A stretch of 39,125 nucleotides of DNA, taken from assembly GCF_001553005.1 (NCBI RefSeq), contig NZ_KQ959912.1, forward strand, positions 14,536-53,660. The letters run 5' to 3'. This DNA comes from Gemelliphila asaccharolytica (GTDB taxonomy: Bacteria; Bacillota; Bacilli; Staphylococcales; Gemellaceae). Under the pieces are notes generated by a model. It was not told the DNA's origin. It was given only the letters and a program-made list of their open reading frames with translations, and made no database searches. Shown here piece after piece: positions 1-9,256 of this stretch. Position 1 is the first letter of the stretch, and every line of letters begins with the position of its first letter. A program made the translations under genes and the position numbers.

Positions 1-1
1 A

Positions 2-637
2 AAACATTTTAAAGTTACTCCTAAATCTAGTGTGACAATTAATGTTGACTCGCCTGCTGGAGATAGTTTTACAGACAAGGATGGCAAACTTTATCAATAT
101 AATTTTACTGCTTGGGTTCAAGCTAATGAAGATGGTAGTGATATAGCTAAGCCACTAAAATGGACTGAAAATAATCCTATTACTGCTACTTTCACTTCTA
201 CTACTTATATTAAGGCTAAGTATAATTTTACTGCTGCCAAGGTTGATGGTAGATATATTGTTAATGACGGCTCTTCTCCTAAACCTGATGGTTTTGTTGA
301 AGTTTCTTTCGATAAGGGAGAGCACGGCAATATTAGTGGTACCCAGAGTTATTTTGTTAATCCTAAGATGAAAGTTAAGCTCAAAGAGTTAGTTCACCCT
401 ACTGTTAAAGCTGATGACGGTTATACTTTTGACGGCTGGAGTAAAGATGATGATTTTGTTATCGATTCATACCTTTATGTTATTGCTAAGTATAAAGTAA
501 ATAAACCTAACAACAACAATAATAATAACAATAATAATAACAATAATAACAACAATAATAATAATAGTAACAATAATGGTAATAATCATACTCCTGATGC
601 AATTAGACCTGATTCTAATATACCAGCACCTGAATAA
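2..637 (+). CDS. Cell-surface protein, C-terminal part (5' end outside window), prematurely stopped
   Basis: The reading frame is open from the first bases of the window, so the real start lies upstream; the GTG at 32 is only an internal valine codon. The visible part contains a repeat of the InlB B-repeat / Listeria-Bacteroides type (aromatic-glycine pattern ending in GYTFDGWSKDD and a YxxAKYK strand), found in many Gram-positive adhesins. A run of 19 asparagines follows, acting as a stalk-like linker, then a short Pro/Asp-rich stretch. The frame ends at TAA 635-637, but the same frame continues with a typical wall-anchor region (next entry), so this copy looks truncated. If translated as is, the product would lack an anchor and be released. 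The repeat-family call is by pattern only. Confidence is high for a surface protein and low for the exact family. Confidence 0.75.
   Translation, partial: KHFKVTPKSSVTINVDSPAGDSFTDKDGKLYQYNFTAWVQANEDGSDIAKPLKWTENNPITATFTSTTYIKAKYNFTAAKVDGRYIVNDGSSPKPDGFVEVSFDKGEHGNISGTQSYFVNPKMKVKLKELVHPTVKADDGYTFDGWSKDDDFVIDSYLYVIAKYKVNKPNNNNNNNNNNNNNNNNNNNSNNNGNNHTPDAIRPDSNIPAPE
509..565 (+). repeat. Poly-asparagine codon tract, (AAC/AAT)x19
   Basis: Nineteen consecutive Asn codons, a mixture of AAC and AAT, followed by AGT, three Asn, Gly and two Asn. The mixed codons make it a degenerate trinucleotide repeat. Length changes would stay in frame and only alter the linker between the repeat domain and the anchor. 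Confidence 0.9.
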
Positions 638-844
638 GAAGATAATAACAACGAACCTGATAATAATGCCAAAGAAGATAATACAGCAAACTCTATTAGT
701 AAAGTAGATAATAAAAAAATAATGAAAAAAGAAAATATAAAACGTCTAGTTAATACCGGTATTAAAACTAGCAAAAATCATTATTTATTAGCATTATTAA
801 TAGCTATCATTGGAATTATTTTTGTAAAAAGAAAAAATAAATAA
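638..844 (+). pseudogene. Detached sorting-signal tail of the preceding surface protein (LVNTG anchor remnant)
   Basis: Directly after the TAA at 635-637 the same frame stays open for 68 codons to TAA 842-844. It encodes an acidic Asn/Glu/Asp/Lys linker, then L-V-N-T-G (codons 746-760), a hydrophobic helix (LLALLIAIIGIIF) and a basic tail (VKRKNK). This is the layout of a sortase sorting signal, but proline 2 of LPXTG is valine. Going from a Pro codon to GTT needs two base changes. The in-frame stop and the degraded motif together suggest an anchor that is no longer selected for. An alternative is a sequencing error at the stop, or programmed readthrough. Confidence 0.7.
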
Positions 845-861
845 TTTTCATAAAAACACTA

Positions 862-912
862 AAACTATCCTTTAAAAGTTAATTAACAAACTTTTAAAGG
901 ATAGTTTTTTTC
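862..912. terminator. Intrinsic terminator with perfect 19-bp stem
   Basis: The arms 862-880 and 889-907 are exact reverse complements, with an 8-nt loop. A T-run follows on the plus strand, and an A-run upstream lets it work on the minus strand too. It ends the surface-protein transcript. Confidence 0.9.
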
Positions 913-952
913 ATATTAAATTTTTTTATTATTACCCCTTTTGCAAATATAA

Positions 953-1034
953 AAAAAGCTAACATAATTTTCCCAGCTAGTGTAAAATACTTTTTTTACT
1001 TTAATATTACTAGAACTATTTTTGTTAGCTTTTA
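953..1034 (-). terminator. Terminator of gdhA with a long, branched stem
   Basis: AAAAGCTAACA (954-964) pairs with TGTTAGCTTTT (1023-1033). Inside lies a second pairing, CTAGT with ACTAG. On the minus strand the outer stem is followed by a run of U, about 35-115 nt past the gdhA stop. The loop is unusually large for a simple terminator. Confidence 0.65.
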
Positions 1035-1067
1035 TTTCTTTATAAAATATACTTTCTTTTTTACTTA

Positions 1068-2475
<1,408 letters not shown>

Positions 2476-2573
2476 ATTAAAGTAAATTTTCTTACATTAA
2501 AAATTTTAAATACTTATAAGAAAATTATTTTTTCTATTATATCAGCTTTCTTTAAAAATTTATTTCTTAATAG

Positions 2574-2602
2574 TTGAAATTTTTTGCCTTTTGGTTTAAA
2601 AT
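2574..2602 (+). promoter_or_regulatory. Promoter of the zinc-uptake operon
   Basis: TTGAAA (2574-2579), a 17-nt spacer and TAAAAT (2597-2602). The predicted start point near 2609 falls in the middle of the Zur-like palindrome, which fits repression by blocking RNA polymerase. Leader about 65 nt. Confidence 0.7.
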
Positions 2603-2619
2603 AGTAACCATTACGATTT
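2599..2619 (+). promoter_or_regulatory. Putative Zur box (zinc repressor operator)
   Basis: The halves AAATAGTAAC and ATTACGATTT flank a central C. The right half equals the Bacillus-type Zur consensus half-site, and the left half matches it at 8 of 10 positions. The box overlaps the -10 and start of the adc-type operon. It does not resemble the streptococcal AdcR operator (TTAAC-type). The regulator itself is not in the window. Confidence 0.75.
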
Positions 2620-2674
2620 GTTTAAAATTTATTATGATTTTTTTCAAATCAAAAAAATATATAGGAGAAAAATA

Positions 2675-3619
2675 ATGAAAAAAAGTTTTAAATATTTCTT
2701 GGTGCTTATCCTTACAATTTCTGTTATTTTATCAGGTTGTAGTAAAAATGACAGCAAGAATAAAGAGCAAAATAACAAAGATAAAAAAGTAATTTATACA
2801 ACTTTCTTCCCTGTTTATGATTTAACTAAATTAATCGTTAAAGATAAAATGGAAGTAAAAACTATTATAAAAGGTAATGAAGAACCTCATAATTTTGAGC
2901 TTAAAGCCCAAAATATGAAAGAAATTTCTAACGCAGACCTTATTATTTACAACGGAGCTAATATGGAAAACTTTATAGATGCTCTTAAAAAAAGTACAAA
3001 TAATGATGATAAATTTTTAGATCTTTCTAAAGGATTAACTCTTCTTGAAGGAAAAGGAGGAGATGACGGACTTAAAAAAGAAGGAGAACATATTAATATA
3101 AATCCTCATACATGGTTAAGTGTTAAAAATGCCATGACAGAACTTGATACAATTTATCAAAAAGTTTCTAGTATCGACCCTGAAAATGAACCTTTTTACA
3201 AAAAAAACTTAGAAGAAGCTACAAAACAATTTAAGCAATTAGATAATAAATTTGAAACAGAATTAAAAAAAGTGAACAAAGATGAAAAATATTTTGTTAC
3301 TTCTCATGCTGCTTTTAACTATCTTGCAAAAGATTATGGACTAAAACAAGTGGCTGTTACTGGAATTTCTCCAGAAGATGAGCCATCAGCACAACAACTT
3401 TCAAAAATAGCAGATTTTGTTAAAAAACACCATATAACTACGATATTTTTTGAAGGTAAGGCTACCCCAAAAGTTGCTGAAACTTTAGCAAAAAGTACAA
3501 ATACTAAAACATCAACACTTTATACAATGGAAAATCTAACGGAAGAAGAAGCTAATTTAGGTTATGTTAAACTTATGGAACTTAACTTAGATGCCTTGGT
3601 GAAATCATTTAATGAATAA
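2675..3619 (+). CDS. Zinc-binding lipoprotein of an ABC importer (AdcA/AdcAII/ZnuA family)
   Basis: Captures zinc outside the membrane and passes it to the permease. I chose ATG 2675 (314 aa) because AGGAG sits 8 nt upstream and the protein then begins with a lipoprotein signal whose lipobox is LSGC (Cys 22); a start at 2618 would add 19 non-signal residues. Probable metal ligands are His 72 (EEPHNFE), His 145 (NPHTW), His 211 (TSHAAF) and an acidic residue in FFEGK or later. Three His favours zinc over manganese. The usual His-rich loop is replaced by a short Gly/Asp/Lys stretch, and there is no C-terminal ZinT domain, so it resembles AdcAII/Lmb more than full-length AdcA. The next gene overlaps by 8 nt. 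Confidence 0.9.
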   Translation: MKKSFKYFLVLILTISVILSGCSKNDSKNKEQNNKDKKVIYTTFFPVYDLTKLIVKDKMEVKTIIKGNEEPHNFELKAQNMKEISNADLIIYNGANMENFIDALKKSTNNDDKFLDLSKGLTLLEGKGGDDGLKKEGEHININPHTWLSVKNAMTELDTIYQKVSSIDPENEPFYKKNLEEATKQFKQLDNKFETELKKVNKDEKYFVTSHAAFNYLAKDYGLKQVAVTGISPEDEPSAQQLSKIADFVKKHHITTIFFEGKATPKVAETLAKSTNTKTSTLYTMENLTEEEANLGYVKLMELNLDALVKSFNE

Positions 3620-4286
3620 TATACTTGAAATTAAAAATTTATATTTTAAATATGCCAAAAATTCTGATTACATATTAAAAAATCTAAATTTTAATATATT
3701 AAAAAATGAATTTGTTGCCATAATTGGAGAGAATGGAGCAGGGAAAAGTACTCTTTTAAAAATAATATTAAGAAAACTTCAGCCCAATAAAGGTAGTGTT
3801 TTTATTTTAGGAGATGATATAAAGAAAAATAATCACTATAAAGATATTTCTTATATTTCTCAAAACTCTGTCCTTTCATATAAAGGTTTTCCTACAACTG
3901 TAGAAGAAGTTATAAATAATCATCTTAAATTTTTAAAAATAAATGTTAATGTAGATGAATATTTATCTATAGTAAATCTTTTAAAACATAAAAATAAATC
4001 TCTTTCCTCACTATCAGGAGGAGAGTTGCAAAGAGTTGCTATATTGGTTGCTTTAATAAAAAATTCTAAAATAATAATACTTGATGAACCTACATCTAAT
4101 ATTGATAAAAATTTTTCAAAAGAATTATTTACTCTTTTAAAAAATTTAACAAAAAAAGATAAAACAATTATCATGGTAACTCATGACCTTCATGAACTTC
4201 ACCATTATGTTGATTATGCAATTAAAATAAAAAATAACTCTTGTGATAAGTGTTTAAAAGAACATTTAAAAAACTTAGGAGGATAA
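3612..4286 (+). CDS. Zinc ABC importer, ATP-binding subunit (AdcC/ZnuC type)
   Basis: 224-residue ABC ATPase powering the importer. Walker A GENGAGKST (about 39-47), signature LSGGELQR (about 134-141), Walker B IIILDEPTSNID and switch histidine in VTHDLHELH. The C-terminus holds a small CDKC pair. Its start overlaps the binding-protein gene by 8 nt, and its final codons (GGA GGA) double as the Shine-Dalgarno of the permease gene, so the three genes are translationally coupled. Confidence 0.93.
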   Translation: MNNILEIKNLYFKYAKNSDYILKNLNFNILKNEFVAIIGENGAGKSTLLKIILRKLQPNKGSVFILGDDIKKNNHYKDISYISQNSVLSYKGFPTTVEEVINNHLKFLKINVNVDEYLSIVNLLKHKNKSLSSLSGGELQRVAILVALIKNSKIIILDEPTSNIDKNFSKELFTLLKNLTKKDKTIIMVTHDLHELHHYVDYAIKIKNNSCDKCLKEHLKNLGG

Positions 4287-4287
4287 G

Positions 4288-5082
4288 ATGCTAGATATTT
4301 TTAACTATCAATTTATGACAAGAGCTTTTATAGTTGGAGGCCTTTTGTCAATAATATTACCATGTATGGGAATGCCTATACTTCTAAAAAGATTATCATC
4401 TATGGGCGATACTCTTGCTCACTCTTCTCTTGCTGGTGTAAGTATTGGACTTTTTACAGGAATACACCCAATATTAGGGTCAATAGTAGCGTGTATTGTC
4501 GCCTCACTTAGTATAGAATTTATTAGAAATAAACTAAAAGCATATCAAGAAATTTCTACTGTTATAATATTAGCAGCTTCTGTCGGTCTTGCTGGTATTT
4601 TCTCTAGCTTTAGTAATGGTGGAAATACAATTGCATCTTATCTTTTTGGTTCTATTATAACCATTAGTGACAGTGAATTTTATCTTGTAATATTTATATC
4701 ACTTATAGTTTTAATATCTTATAAATTAATATATACAAAACTTTATCTTTTAATATTTGACGCTGAAAATGCAAATATCTTAGGAATTAATAACAAAACA
4801 ATTAATTTTATTATAACTTTTTTAAGTGCAATTTCTATATCAATTTCAGCAAAGACAATAGGTTCACTTATAGTGTCATCACTACTTATTATCCCATGTA
4901 TTCTAGCAATGCAATTTTGTAAAACATATAAAAATACCCTAATAATTTCAATTATATTTTCAATATGTTTTATCTATGCAGGACTTTTTATATCTTACTA
5001 TTATAATTTAAAACCAGGTTCTGTTATTGTTTTGATATCTGTAATAACTTTACTTATAACCTTAATAATAAAAAGAAAATAA
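4288..5082 (+). CDS. Zinc ABC importer, permease subunit (AdcB/ZnuB type, ABC-3 family)
   Basis: 264-residue integral membrane protein with about eight hydrophobic segments and the ABC-3 family stretch LSSMGDTLAHSSLAGVSIG (about 36-54), the likely contact with the ATPase. It forms the zinc channel with the two upstream products. Start ATG 4288, one base after the ATPase stop, with AGGAGG just before it. The histidine-triad gene follows after 30 nt. Confidence 0.92.
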   Translation: MLDIFNYQFMTRAFIVGGLLSIILPCMGMPILLKRLSSMGDTLAHSSLAGVSIGLFTGIHPILGSIVACIVASLSIEFIRNKLKAYQEISTVIILAASVGLAGIFSSFSNGGNTIASYLFGSIITISDSEFYLVIFISLIVLISYKLIYTKLYLLIFDAENANILGINNKTINFIITFLSAISISISAKTIGSLIVSSLLIIPCILAMQFCKTYKNTLIISIIFSICFIYAGLFISYYYNLKPGSVIVLISVITLLITLIIKRK

Positions 5083-5112
5083 ATTATAACTTTAATAATG
5101 AAAAGGAGAATT

Positions 5113-6795
5113 ATGAAAAAAAATAAAAAATTAACAATAGCAAATTACTTACTAGCTACAACATTATTGCTAACAGCGTGTTCTACTTCTAATTCAACAA
5201 AAAATACTAAAAATAAACATGATTTTGAAGAAAAAAAATCTTCTTATGTCCAAGATAATACTACAGAAGTGTTAATTGATAATCCTAATATTAAAAAAGA
5301 AGATATAGTTAAAATTATAAAACACGGTGATCACTGGCACGTATTTACAAAAGACGGGAAAGAACATATAACTTATACAGACCCTAATACTATCCCTGAC
5401 GGATCAAGCATAAGTTCTTCTAGTGTAGTTGATAGCAAAGAGCTTAATGGTGCAGATGTTGTTGCTATAAAAAAACACGGGAATCACTGGCACGTATATA
5501 CTAGAGATGGCCAAGAATATATTACTTATGATGACCCTTCTAGTATGTTCCCTGATGTTCCAGTTACGCAGTATACAGGTCACCATGGAGATTTGGGCAA
5601 TAGCAATAGTTATGGTGGAGCAAGTTACGATTACTTAAGTAATGATAATACTAACTCTTATGATTCATCTTCTGAAGAACATGATTATTCAAATCCATCT
5701 ACACCATTAGTCCCACAAAATGGAAATATAAAAGAAGCAATAGAAAGATTGCACATTGTAGGAGTTTTAGGTAAAAAGGCAGTCAATCGTTATGATATAG
5801 TTAAAATATTGCAACATGAAGATCATTTCCACATATATGATTCAGAAGGTAATGAAGGAATAACATACACTAACCCTAGAAATCTTTATCCTAATGCTTC
5901 ATTTGGGCAATATCAAGGAAGCCATGGAGATCACAATAATAATAATATTAATAACTCTCAGTGGCCAGCAGGAATTACAAGAATAGTTGACCACGGTGAT
6001 CACTGGCATCTTTATAGAGGAAATACTGAGGTTGCAGTTGTCCATGAAAATCCAAGATCACACTATCCTAATGCAGAATATATAGATGAAAGACCTCGTA
6101 AACATAATAATACAAAAGTAGAAGACCACGAAATTTTTAGTTACTGGAGTGTAAATGCTGAATTAAAAGATGGAATACTAGATGTATTAGATGATAATCT
6201 TAAAAATATGACAAACTATGGTAGTTTAACAGATACAAACATCCCTGTCTATGGTTCTGACGGAATAAAAGAAAATATATTTTACTGGCTTCACAATGGA
6301 AATCACTATCACGCTATAACAATAAAACAAATTATTAAAAATGCAAAAGCAGGAGATTATGGAAATTATACAGCAAGAGAAGTTGTTGCAGCACTTAAAT
6401 ATATAATTAAGCACCCTGGTGAAATACATAATAATGAAACTAAAATTCTAGATTCTGAAAAAATAGTAAACTTTTTAAAAAATCATTATAACTTAAAAGA
6501 TAATGATATTCAGGTACTTGGAAATGCAGCTTATGTATACGATGCAGAATCAAATTCACACAAATTCTTCTTAAAAGATTTTAAAGAAGAAAATGGAAAA
6601 GTAGTCTACAAAAAAACATTACCCGAAATAACAACAGCTAAATCTCAAGAAGAACGAAGCGAAAGCGAGGAAAGTGCAGAAAACAAAGAAAACATAAAAA
6701 ACGTAGAAAATAAAGAAAAAGTAGACAATTCAAAAAAAGAAAAAGATAGCAAAAATAAAGAAAATAAAAAAGCTGATAAAAAAGAAGAAAAATAA
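5113..6795 (+). CDS. Histidine-triad zinc lipoprotein (streptococcal Pht-like)
   Basis: 560-residue surface lipoprotein with five HxxHxH motifs: HGDHWH (71-76), HGNHWH (near 124), HEDHFH (near 236), HGDHWH (near 294) and HNGNHYH (near 394). Each of the first four is followed by a YxNPxxxxP-like strand pattern of the Strep_his_triad family. The signal ends in the lipobox LTAC. Start ATG 5113 was chosen because AAGGAG lies 5-6 nt upstream; ATG 5098 would put charged residues first. The last 60 residues are a Lys/Glu-rich tail. In streptococci Pht proteins store or hand zinc to AdcAII, and here the gene sits in the same operon as the importer, which supports that role. Closest alternative: an adhesin that happens to bind metal. 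Confidence 0.9.
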   Translation: MKKNKKLTIANYLLATTLLLTACSTSNSTKNTKNKHDFEEKKSSYVQDNTTEVLIDNPNIKKEDIVKIIKHGDHWHVFTKDGKEHITYTDPNTIPDGSSISSSSVVDSKELNGADVVAIKKHGNHWHVYTRDGQEYITYDDPSSMFPDVPVTQYTGHHGDLGNSNSYGGASYDYLSNDNTNSYDSSSEEHDYSNPSTPLVPQNGNIKEAIERLHIVGVLGKKAVNRYDIVKILQHEDHFHIYDSEGNEGITYTNPRNLYPNASFGQYQGSHGDHNNNNINNSQWPAGITRIVDHGDHWHLYRGNTEVAVVHENPRSHYPNAEYIDERPRKHNNTKVEDHEIFSYWSVNAELKDGILDVLDDNLKNMTNYGSLTDTNIPVYGSDGIKENIFYWLHNGNHYHAITIKQIIKNAKAGDYGNYTAREVVAALKYIIKHPGEIHNNETKILDSEKIVNFLKNHYNLKDNDIQVLGNAAYVYDAESNSHKFFLKDFKEENGKVVYKKTLPEITTAKSQEERSESEESAENKENIKNVENKEKVDNSKKEKDSKNKENKKADKKEEK

Positions 6796-6813
6796 ATAAA
6801 GTTCTAAAATTTA

Positions 6814-6846
6814 AACCTCAAAGAAACTTTTCTTTGAGGTTTTTTC
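6814..6846 (+). terminator. Terminator of the zinc operon
   Basis: AACCTCAAAGAAA (6814-6826) and TTTCTTTGAGGTT (6829-6841) pair almost end to end, followed by a T-run. It lies 18 nt after the histidine-triad stop. Confidence 0.9.
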
Positions 6847-7204
6847 TATAAGTACATCTCTTATTATTACCTTATTTTTCTATCAAATAGCCCATTATAT
6901 ACCCTGTATTTTTTTAGCTTAATACTTATCTTTTCTAATTATTTTTTGTAATTCAGCCCCCTTTTTTTTATTTTCTCTTCTTTGTGTAGCTAATTTTTAT
7001 ATAAAAAATAATGGCTACAAAAACAAGTATTTTTTGTCTTTTGTTTATATTTCTTTTTATTTGATTTTAAAGCTGGTTTTCTCTCTAAATCGTTTATCAA
7101 TATGTTTATAAACCTTTCTTTTTTCTTAAATTACTCTTATTTAAAATCTTATATACGATTTATTGTACGACCAGTTTTTTATTCATCTATTTTACTTCAA
7201 ATAA
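6847..7204. other. Intergenic region between two convergent operons
   Basis: About 360 bases of AT-rich, T-biased sequence. I find no credible ORF or known RNA. It holds one imperfect inverted repeat (6985-7019), annotated separately. Confidence 0.5.
6985..7019. repeat. Imperfect 35-bp inverted repeat
   Basis: TGTAGC (6985-6990) and GCTACA (7014-7019) enclose an almost self-complementary AT core. No T-run follows on either strand, so it is not an ordinary terminator. Confidence 0.5.
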
Positions 7205-7243
7205 AAAAATCCTTGCAAAAATTTTCTCTTTGCAAGGATTTTT
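7205..7243. terminator. Terminator of the ABC/AraC operon
   Basis: AAAAATCCTTGCAAA (7205-7219) and TTTGCAAGGATTTTT (7229-7243) form a 15-bp stem directly after the araC-type stop codon on the minus strand. A- and T-runs on both sides make it work in either direction. Confidence 0.9.
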
Positions 7244-7244
7244 T

Positions 7245-8426
7245 TTATCTATGTAAATTTTCTCTATATTTTAATGGTGTAGTTTTAACTAAGGATTTGA
7301 AAATTCTTATAAAATAACTTGTATCAAAATATCCTATATAATCTGAAATTTCTGAAATAGAATAATCTGTATTTGCTAAAAGATATTTACTATTTGAAAT
7401 TCTTCTTTTATGAATATAATCTACAATAGAAAAATTCATTTCTCTATTAAAGACTGATGAAAGATAACTTTTATTTACTTCAAGTTCTCTACTTATATCA
7501 TCAAGATTTATTTTTTCTCGAATATGTTTATCGATATATAAAATACAATTTCTTACTACTTGTTGTTTGTCTTTATATTTTTCTTTATCTACTAACATAC
7601 TATAATTTCTAACTATATCTTCTGAAAAATCATTATTATCTATTTTATTTTTGATTTTGCAATATAGATTATTTGCATCAACTAAATTGGCACCAGTTCC
7701 TATTAATGTGGTATATAAAATAGTATTTAAATTATGGAACTGCTCTTTTGTATTACATATTCCTATATTAAAAGCAGTTTTGCCTATTTCTTTTATTTTT
7801 AAATCACATATCATTTCTACTTTTGTAACATCACCTTGTGCCACTGCTTCACAGATATCTTTTAAAAATCTTCCACGATGGTCTAATATTTCTCTTATAT
7901 AATATTTTTCTGAATAAATTGTTTTTTTAGATTTCATGACATTTTCATCTGTATATACTTCTATAGAATTTAAATAGTCAACATCTTCACATTCTGATAA
8001 TAATTCTAATAAGTAATTAAATCTTTTTTTCGGTATTATTGGTAATGCAAATAAAATAGAAATAATTTCACTTGTTAAAACTATATTTTGTTTACTTAAC
8101 AATTCTTGATAGTCTTCTACAGATATGCTACTTTCTAAATAAGAATCTAAAATGAAGAATTCTTCAGGATTTTCATTATTAGCTATAAATAATATATATA
8201 ATCCTATAGCTGTTCTTGCTTTTACTAATTTTTTATTTTTCAAATCATTTATTATATTATCTTTTTCTCTTAATAAAAAATCTACTATAACATTATCTAA
8301 ATCATTATTACCTGTTTTTATACTGTTTATGCTTTCTACAAATTTATCAAAAGACCCTTTTATTATCTCTCCTTCAATGGATAAAATATCTTTAATTCTT
8401 TCAATTTTTTTATAACTTGTATCCAA
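7245..8426 (-). CDS. AraC-family transcriptional regulator
   Basis: DNA-binding regulator with two C-terminal helix-turn-helix motifs: LDDISRELEVNKSYLSSVFN, and YSISEISDYIGYFDTSYFIRIF followed by the family ending TTPLKYRE. The roughly 290-residue N-terminal part has no domain I recognise; it is mostly helical and charged, so the signal it senses is unknown. Start: the frame opens at TTG 8435, but AGGAG (8440-8436) touches that codon, whereas TTG 8426 lies 9 nt from it and gives 393 residues, so I prefer 8426. Either way the start is TTG, implying low expression. It is the last gene of the ABC-transporter operon, 17 nt after the permease stop, so it probably controls that operon. Confidence 0.85.
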   Translation of the reverse strand: MDTSYKKIERIKDILSIEGEIIKGSFDKFVESINSIKTGNNDLDNVIVDFLLREKDNIINDLKNKKLVKARTAIGLYILFIANNENPEEFFILDSYLESSISVEDYQELLSKQNIVLTSEIISILFALPIIPKKRFNYLLELLSECEDVDYLNSIEVYTDENVMKSKKTIYSEKYYIREILDHRGRFLKDICEAVAQGDVTKVEMICDLKIKEIGKTAFNIGICNTKEQFHNLNTILYTTLIGTGANLVDANNLYCKIKNKIDNNDFSEDIVRNYSMLVDKEKYKDKQQVVRNCILYIDKHIREKINLDDISRELEVNKSYLSSVFNREMNFSIVDYIHKRRISNSKYLLANTDYSISEISDYIGYFDTSYFIRIFKSLVKTTPLKYRENLHR

Positions 8427-8443
8427 ACTAATCAACTCCTAAC

Positions 8444-9256
8444 TTATTTTATATCTCTTCTTGAATTAACTATATAAGAAATTACTATGAAAAATACTGT
8501 ATAACATAATGCCATTATTAATAATTCTCTAGATGATAATAAGAATTTTTCACTTATCATCTGTTTTAATCCGACATTAGTAAAATATGTTGGTATGTAT
8601 GCTATGTTTGTAAATATGTATTTAACAAATTCGTATTTTCCAATTAAAAATGATGTTAAATAACTTATTGTACCATTTCCTAATATCATAAATAGTACAA
8701 TACAAATTGAAATTACTGTTTTTTTAAATAAAACACATATAAAAAGCACTAATGCTATGTAGCATATTGCTAATATTAATGAAAATAAAAATTGCATACT
8801 TATATTTTCATAAAATGTTGTATATATATAATTTCCAGAAACTTCTTTAGTCCATATTGTATGAAAGTTTATTTTTGTTTTAAAAAATATAAATTTTTTA
8901 GTTAAAAAATCAAAAACAAAATTGACTAAAATAAATATTATTGTATTTACTAGTGCTAATATGATTTTTGCAGTTAAAATTTTTGAACGTGATTTTGGTT
9001 TTGAATATAAAAGTTTTATCGTTCCTTTAGTATACTCACTTGTTATGTTATTTGCAAAAATTATAAGAGCAAATAATATACCTAATAGTGATACAAGTGC
9101 GAATGTTTCTGATAAGATTTCTTCTCCTGAAGCTTGCGTTTCTTGTTTATAATATACAAAATTTACTATACTTATTATTATGAAGCTTATTAATAAATAT
9201 ATATATGTAGATATTTTTTTGTAGTCTTTTATAAACTCATTAATGAATATTTTCAT
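8444..9256 (-). CDS. ABC-2 type transporter permease
   Basis: 270-residue membrane protein with six hydrophobic segments, a short cytoplasmic N-terminus and the ABC-2 pattern NNITSEYTKGTIKLLYSKP after helix 2, typical of bacitracin/lantibiotic-immunity type exporter permeases. ATG 9256 directly follows the TAG of the ATPase gene (TAG-ATG), with AAAGGAG 6-7 nt upstream, so the two are translationally coupled. The substrate cannot be told from sequence. Confidence 0.88.
   Translation of the reverse strand: MKIFINEFIKDYKKISTYIYLLISFIIISIVNFVYYKQETQASGEEILSETFALVSLLGILFALIIFANNITSEYTKGTIKLLYSKPKSRSKILTAKIILALVNTIIFILVNFVFDFLTKKFIFFKTKINFHTIWTKEVSGNYIYTTFYENISMQFLFSLILAICYIALVLFICVLFKKTVISICIVLFMILGNGTISYLTSFLIGKYEFVKYIFTNIAYIPTYFTNVGLKQMISEKFLLSSRELLIMALCYTVFFIVISYIVNSRRDIK

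Noticed and set aside
586..774. 62-residue minus-strand ORF over the surface-protein tail.
   Set aside because: It is the antisense of the AT-rich anchor region, with no ribosome site; the plus frame has a clear protein pattern.
7102..7317. 71-residue plus-strand ORF upstream of the araC-type stop.
   Set aside because: It runs through the terminator and into the antisense of the regulator, and has no Shine-Dalgarno; composition explains it.
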